Assembly: GCA_034437515.1 (NCBI GenBank)
Contig: DAOTTX010000372.1
Span: 99,986 to 163,985 of the forward strand
Length of the DNA: 64,000 nucleotides
From: DAOTTX01 sp034437515
GTDB taxonomy: Bacteria > Chloroflexota > Anaerolineae > Aggregatilineales > Phototrophicaceae
Direction: 5' to 3'
Made by a program: the position numbers and the translations under genes
Notes under the pieces: generated by a model
What the model was told of the DNA's origin: nothing
What the model saw: only the letters and a program-made list of their open reading frames with translations
Database searches by the model: none
In this document: positions 61,622 to 64,000 of the stretch, one piece after another
Numbering within the stretch: the first letter of the stretch is position 1
Layout of the letters: each line of letters opens with the position of its first letter

Positions 61622-61651
61622 AGCATACACGGCATGGTAGCAATTTGTCAA
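61622..61651 (-). promoter_or_regulatory. Promoter of the aro operon leader
   Basis: TTGACA (61651-61646), an 18-base spacer and TATGCT (61627-61622) on the minus strand, identical in hexamers and spacing to the dprA promoter. It lies 71 bases after the trpA stop; no terminator is seen between, so trpA transcripts could also enter the leader. Confidence 0.75.
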
Positions 61652-61722
61652 CAAGTTCGTGTCAAATCCCTGTTAATCCCTAGATTTTGTACAGTTTACC
61701 GGGCATCCGCTGTGCAGACTGG

Positions 61723-62529
61723 CTACACCGCATCCCGTAGTGACTTCGCCAGCGTCCGCACGATCTCGGTATCTTCCCCGGCAGCACGGACTAATGCGCT
61801 CCCGACGATGAACCCGTTGACCAACCCGTGCATCATCTGTGCGTGCGTCGGTGTGCTGATGCCAAAGCCCAACACCAGCGGCGAATCCGTCTCCGCACGC
61901 ACTCGCCCGATGAAATCAGTCAGATCATCGGGGAGGTCGCTGCGTGCGCCGGTGATGCCCGTCAGTGACACCACGTAGATAAAACCGGTCGCGTGCTGTG
62001 CCGCCAGTTTGATCCGCTTGGTGTTGCTGGTCGGCGCGAGGAAGAACACCAGCGCCATATTCTCTCGCTGGCAGACTTCAGCGAACAATGGTGCTTCTTC
62101 CGGCGGCAAATCCGGGCAGATCAGACCATCAGCACCCGCGGCCTTCGCCTCGGTAATAAACCGCTCCGTTCCATAGGCGATCAACGGATTGAGATAGCTA
62201 AACATCAACATGGGCTGCGTGATGCCACGTCCGCGTAACTCACGTACCGCGTCGATGGCTTTGCTTACCGTAATGCCATTTTCGAGCGCGGTCTGTGTCG
62301 CCATCTGGATGGTCGGCCCATCCGCAAGCGGATCGCTAAACGGAACACCAATCTCGAAGCCGTCCACACCGACCGCCGCCATCGCCTCGATGGCAGCCAG
62401 CGAGTCGTCATAGGTCGGGTAGCCAACCGGGAAGAACGGCAGAAACGCCGCCCGATCTTCGGCTTGCGTGCGCTCAAACATCGCCGCAATCGCATCTAAA
62501 CCGACCTTTTCGCGTGCTGTGTCACTCAT
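61723..62529 (-). CDS. trpA: Tryptophan synthase alpha chain
   Basis: A 268-residue TIM-barrel lyase that cleaves indole-3-glycerol phosphate to indole. Catalytic residues are visible: Glu in GFEIGVPFSDPLADGPTIQ and Asp in the same segment (DPLADGP). FLPFFPVGYPTYDDSL and LGFGISTPTHAQMMHGLVNG with FIVGSALV bind the phosphate. trpB is not within the window. Its ATG overlaps the stop of a small upstream gene by 4 bases. Confidence 0.97.
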   Translation of the reverse strand: MSDTAREKVGLDAIAAMFERTQAEDRAAFLPFFPVGYPTYDDSLAAIEAMAAVGVDGFEIGVPFSDPLADGPTIQMATQTALENGITVSKAIDAVRELRGRGITQPMLMFSYLNPLIAYGTERFITEAKAAGADGLICPDLPPEEAPLFAEVCQRENMALVFFLAPTSNTKRIKLAAQHATGFIYVVSLTGITGARSDLPDDLTDFIGRVRAETDSPLVLGFGISTPTHAQMMHGLVNGFIVGSALVRAAGEDTEIVRTLAKSLRDAV

Positions 62530-62834
62530 TCAGATTCCTCCGGGTATTCGCCGGGGTATTCGTCGGCCTCACCGAGAAACTTCACCAGCAGATCATCAAG
62601 ATCGGCGCAGACGTCAGCGGAAAGCTCCGAGGCGATCTGCACGGACGAGAGAATGATCTGCACATCTTCCTCGACCAACTCCATCCATTCACCGCGTCCG
62701 TGTTCCTGTAGATCCGCCAGCGCGAACTGGATCATCGCAACTTGTTTTTGTAATTCCATGTAAATCTGGGCGAAATTGTGGGTACCATCTTCCACCCGTT
62801 GAATACTCATTACAGCAATATCGTCAGACATCAC
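62526..62834 (-). CDS. Unrecognised small acidic helical protein
   Basis: A 102-residue protein, not recognised. It looks all-helical and acidic: VEDGTHNFAQIYMELQKQVA, then DVQIILSSVQIASELSADVC and an acidic tail. It has the look of a small cytosolic helical bundle, with no membrane segment and no metal motif. The stop overlaps trpA (ATGA), so translation is coupled; a link to tryptophan synthesis is possible but not shown. Two ATGs (62834, 62831) are candidate starts. Confidence 0.7.
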   Translation of the reverse strand: MMSDDIAVMSIQRVEDGTHNFAQIYMELQKQVAMIQFALADLQEHGRGEWMELVEEDVQIILSSVQIASELSADVCADLDDLLVKFLGEADEYPGEYPEESE

Positions 62835-62898
62835 ACTATCCCTTCTGTAAAAACTTAGTGTCTATCATCGTTGTTGAACGGTTGATAATCAACGGCTT

Positions 62899-63675
62899 TT
62901 ATTCCTCGACCGGTGCAATCTCTCGGTTCATCGCCTCTAACCCCGCCAGCAGAATCTCATGCGAGATGCGCGTGCGATGTGCCCAGCTTTCGGGCTTTGC
63001 GTCATAGTCGTCTGCAAGGCGTTTTTGGCGCTCCGGGTCGGCGACATGATCTAAAAACTGATCGGGCGTTTCCCATTCCATCCCATCGACCTCGATGTAA
63101 TCCTGCGAGTAGCCAGCCCGCTTCACCAGCATTGCCCAACCGACATCCATCCGTAGCGCCTTGTCTCGTGGGCTGTGCTTGAGGATGTACTCGGCGGCAC
63201 GGCGGCTTAAGCCCTTCGACCCGGCGCAGAAATCCATCCAGCAGTCAAAATAGACCGACATCGCATCGTTGGTAATCATCTCGGTCTTGCGCAGTGACTC
63301 AGGATGGGTGCGATAGGCCCAGGGTGTACGCCCTATCGTCAGGCAGTCTGATTGTTCGATCCGTTTAACGGCATTGGTTAACTCTTCCGGGCGCGTTTCC
63401 ACCCAATGGAGTAAGCGGTCGAGGTCGATGTATTGCAGATGGCTGCTCGGCTGTTTGAGCGCGGCCTGTACCACCGCATGTCGCCCGCTCCATTCATCGT
63501 AGAAGATAAAGGTCGTCTCCGGCAGCGTGGCGACCCCGCGTATGATCTCCTCATCAGCATCCAGAGGGATCGAGATGGTAATGTGTTCGTATATTTCCAG
63601 CAGTTGCGGCAAAAACCGTTGTAAACGCGCTAATTCTCCGCGTGGATGCCATGCCCCGGCGGCTGTGACGCTCAT
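62899..63675 (-). CDS. Uncharacterised protein, possible GT-A-like fold
   Basis: A 258-residue protein from the ATG at 63675 with GAGGAG upstream; the longer open frame to 63747 lies in the neighbouring gene. It reads like a GT-A-type domain: ITISIPLDADEEIIRGVATL, an early strand with Asp residues, LQYIDLDRLLHWVE where a DxD-like element could sit, then a Gly-Ser-Arg segment (CAGSKGLSRRAAEYILKHSP) shared with the neighbour. The C-terminus ends RTRISHEILLAGLEAMNREI. The glycosyltransferase reading is inference; no family name is certain. It lies 11 bases after the paralogue. Confidence 0.6.
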   Translation of the reverse strand: MSVTAAGAWHPRGELARLQRFLPQLLEIYEHITISIPLDADEEIIRGVATLPETTFIFYDEWSGRHAVVQAALKQPSSHLQYIDLDRLLHWVETRPEELTNAVKRIEQSDCLTIGRTPWAYRTHPESLRKTEMITNDAMSVYFDCWMDFCAGSKGLSRRAAEYILKHSPRDKALRMDVGWAMLVKRAGYSQDYIEVDGMEWETPDQFLDHVADPERQKRLADDYDAKPESWAHRTRISHEILLAGLEAMNREIAPVEE

Positions 63676-63686
63676 CCGTCTCTCCT

Positions 63687-64000
63687 CTATGATGCTTCGA
63701 TGCCTGCCTGAATGATAGCATGTGCCAACCGGACGCGCTTCTGCCATTGTTCCGGTTGTTCTAGCACGGTACGCTTGGCCTCGCTTTCGATGGTGTAATA
63801 GGCCGCATCGCTCTCGTAGGTGCGGACGTCAAACCCGGCGCGATCCAACATCACGGGCCAACCGAGATCGTTTACAATCGGATGCGAAGCCACAGAATCA
63901 TGGGTCAAAATATATTCGACCGCTGCCCGGCTAAAGCCACGAGCGCCACTGCCGAAATCCGCAGGTTGCCCCAACAGATGCGACCCGACCAGATTAATAA
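63687..64000 (-). CDS. Partial paralogue of the preceding unknown protein (5' end cut)
   Basis: The frame is open to the window edge, so the start is missing; the C-terminal 103 residues are seen. GSGARGFSRAAVEYILTHDS and LGWPVMLDRAGFDVRTYESD align with the same region of the neighbouring 258-residue protein (AGSKGLSRRAAEYILKHSPR, VGWAMLVKRAGYSQDYIEVD), and both end in a helix of the type RVRLAHAIIQAGIEAS. This is a tandem duplication. Function unknown. Confidence 0.65.
   Translation of the reverse strand, partial: INLVGSHLLGQPADFGSGARGFSRAAVEYILTHDSVASHPIVNDLGWPVMLDRAGFDVRTYESDAAYYTIESEAKRTVLEQPEQWQKRVRLAHAIIQAGIEAS

Noticed and set aside
1..64000. Genomic island or prophage in the window
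   Set aside because: No integrase, transposase, tRNA-borne repeat, phage gene or marked composition change was found; nearly all genes are housekeeping or chromosomal surface-glycan genes.

Overview
The window looks like chromosomal DNA of a member of the Chloroflexota, probably an Anaerolineae-type lineage. The strongest pointers are the large membrane proteins of the chloroflexal/archaeal 'YYY' family (DUF2298, TIGR03662) beside a TIGR03663-type protein, a topoisomerase I with an N-terminal DUF5679-like zinc domain, and the general gene content. Base composition is moderately GC-rich and even. I see no integrase, transposase, CRISPR array, tRNA or rRNA. The taxonomic call is inference from family knowledge, not from a search.

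Layout. 1-14853 (minus): a surface-glycosylation block with a flippase-like membrane protein, a GT4 glycosyltransferase, a methyltransferase, a GT39-type membrane glycosyltransferase, an 1824-residue GT39+DUF2298 fusion, a stand-alone DUF2298 protein and a TIGR03663-type protein cut by the window edge. 15100-17777 (plus): ffh, rpsP, khpA, rimM. 17910-22495 (plus): dprA, a mannose-1-phosphate guanylyltransferase and topA. 22702-24801: an unrecognised two-TM protein facing greA. 25332-30785 (plus): a translationally coupled cluster of a glycoside hydrolase, an anchored solute-binding protein, two GT4 and one GT9 glycosyltransferase, followed by a broken fasciclin-domain gene. 31704-37064 (minus): PPK2, rqcH, a cytochrome c, ctaB, ctaA and a small membrane protein. 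37376-40344 (minus): a sensorless histidine kinase, a metal-receptor-like binding protein without signal peptide, and purA. 40540-42582 (plus): a secreted 11-repeat protein. 42579-47625 (minus): a degenerate peptidase-S51-like protein, two tandem M20 amidohydrolases, a PIG-L deacetylase and ricT. 47758-50506 (plus): a GAF histidine kinase and aspartate kinase. 50503-52454 (minus): glnA and aroQ. 53090-61417 (minus): a near-complete shikimate/chorismate/tyrosine operon, read aroH-aroF-tyrA-aroA-aroE-GNAT-aroC-aroK-aroB-zinc ribbon. Upstream lie trpA, a small unknown protein and two tandem paralogues of an unrecognised family.

The most exciting signal is the 200-base leader of the aro operon (61441-61651, minus). 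It has a TTGACA/TATGCT promoter, a 27-codon open frame containing a Phe-Tyr-Tyr-Phe run, and three mutually exclusive RNA hairpins ending in a U-tailed terminator just before aroH. This is the architecture of ribosome-mediated transcription attenuation responding to phenylalanine and tyrosine. It would fit the pathway behind it: AroF has an N-terminal ferredoxin-like regulatory domain, and AroH and TyrA draw chorismate toward tyrosine and phenylalanine. Together the genes would carry erythrose-4-phosphate and phosphoenolpyruvate through chorismate and prephenate toward tyrosine, with control at both transcript and enzyme level.

Many genes overlap by 1-4 bases or follow within 10 bases, so most blocks are probably operons. 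Three convergent gene pairs overlap at or near their stop codons with no visible terminator between them, whereas two other convergent pairs share clear bidirectional terminators.
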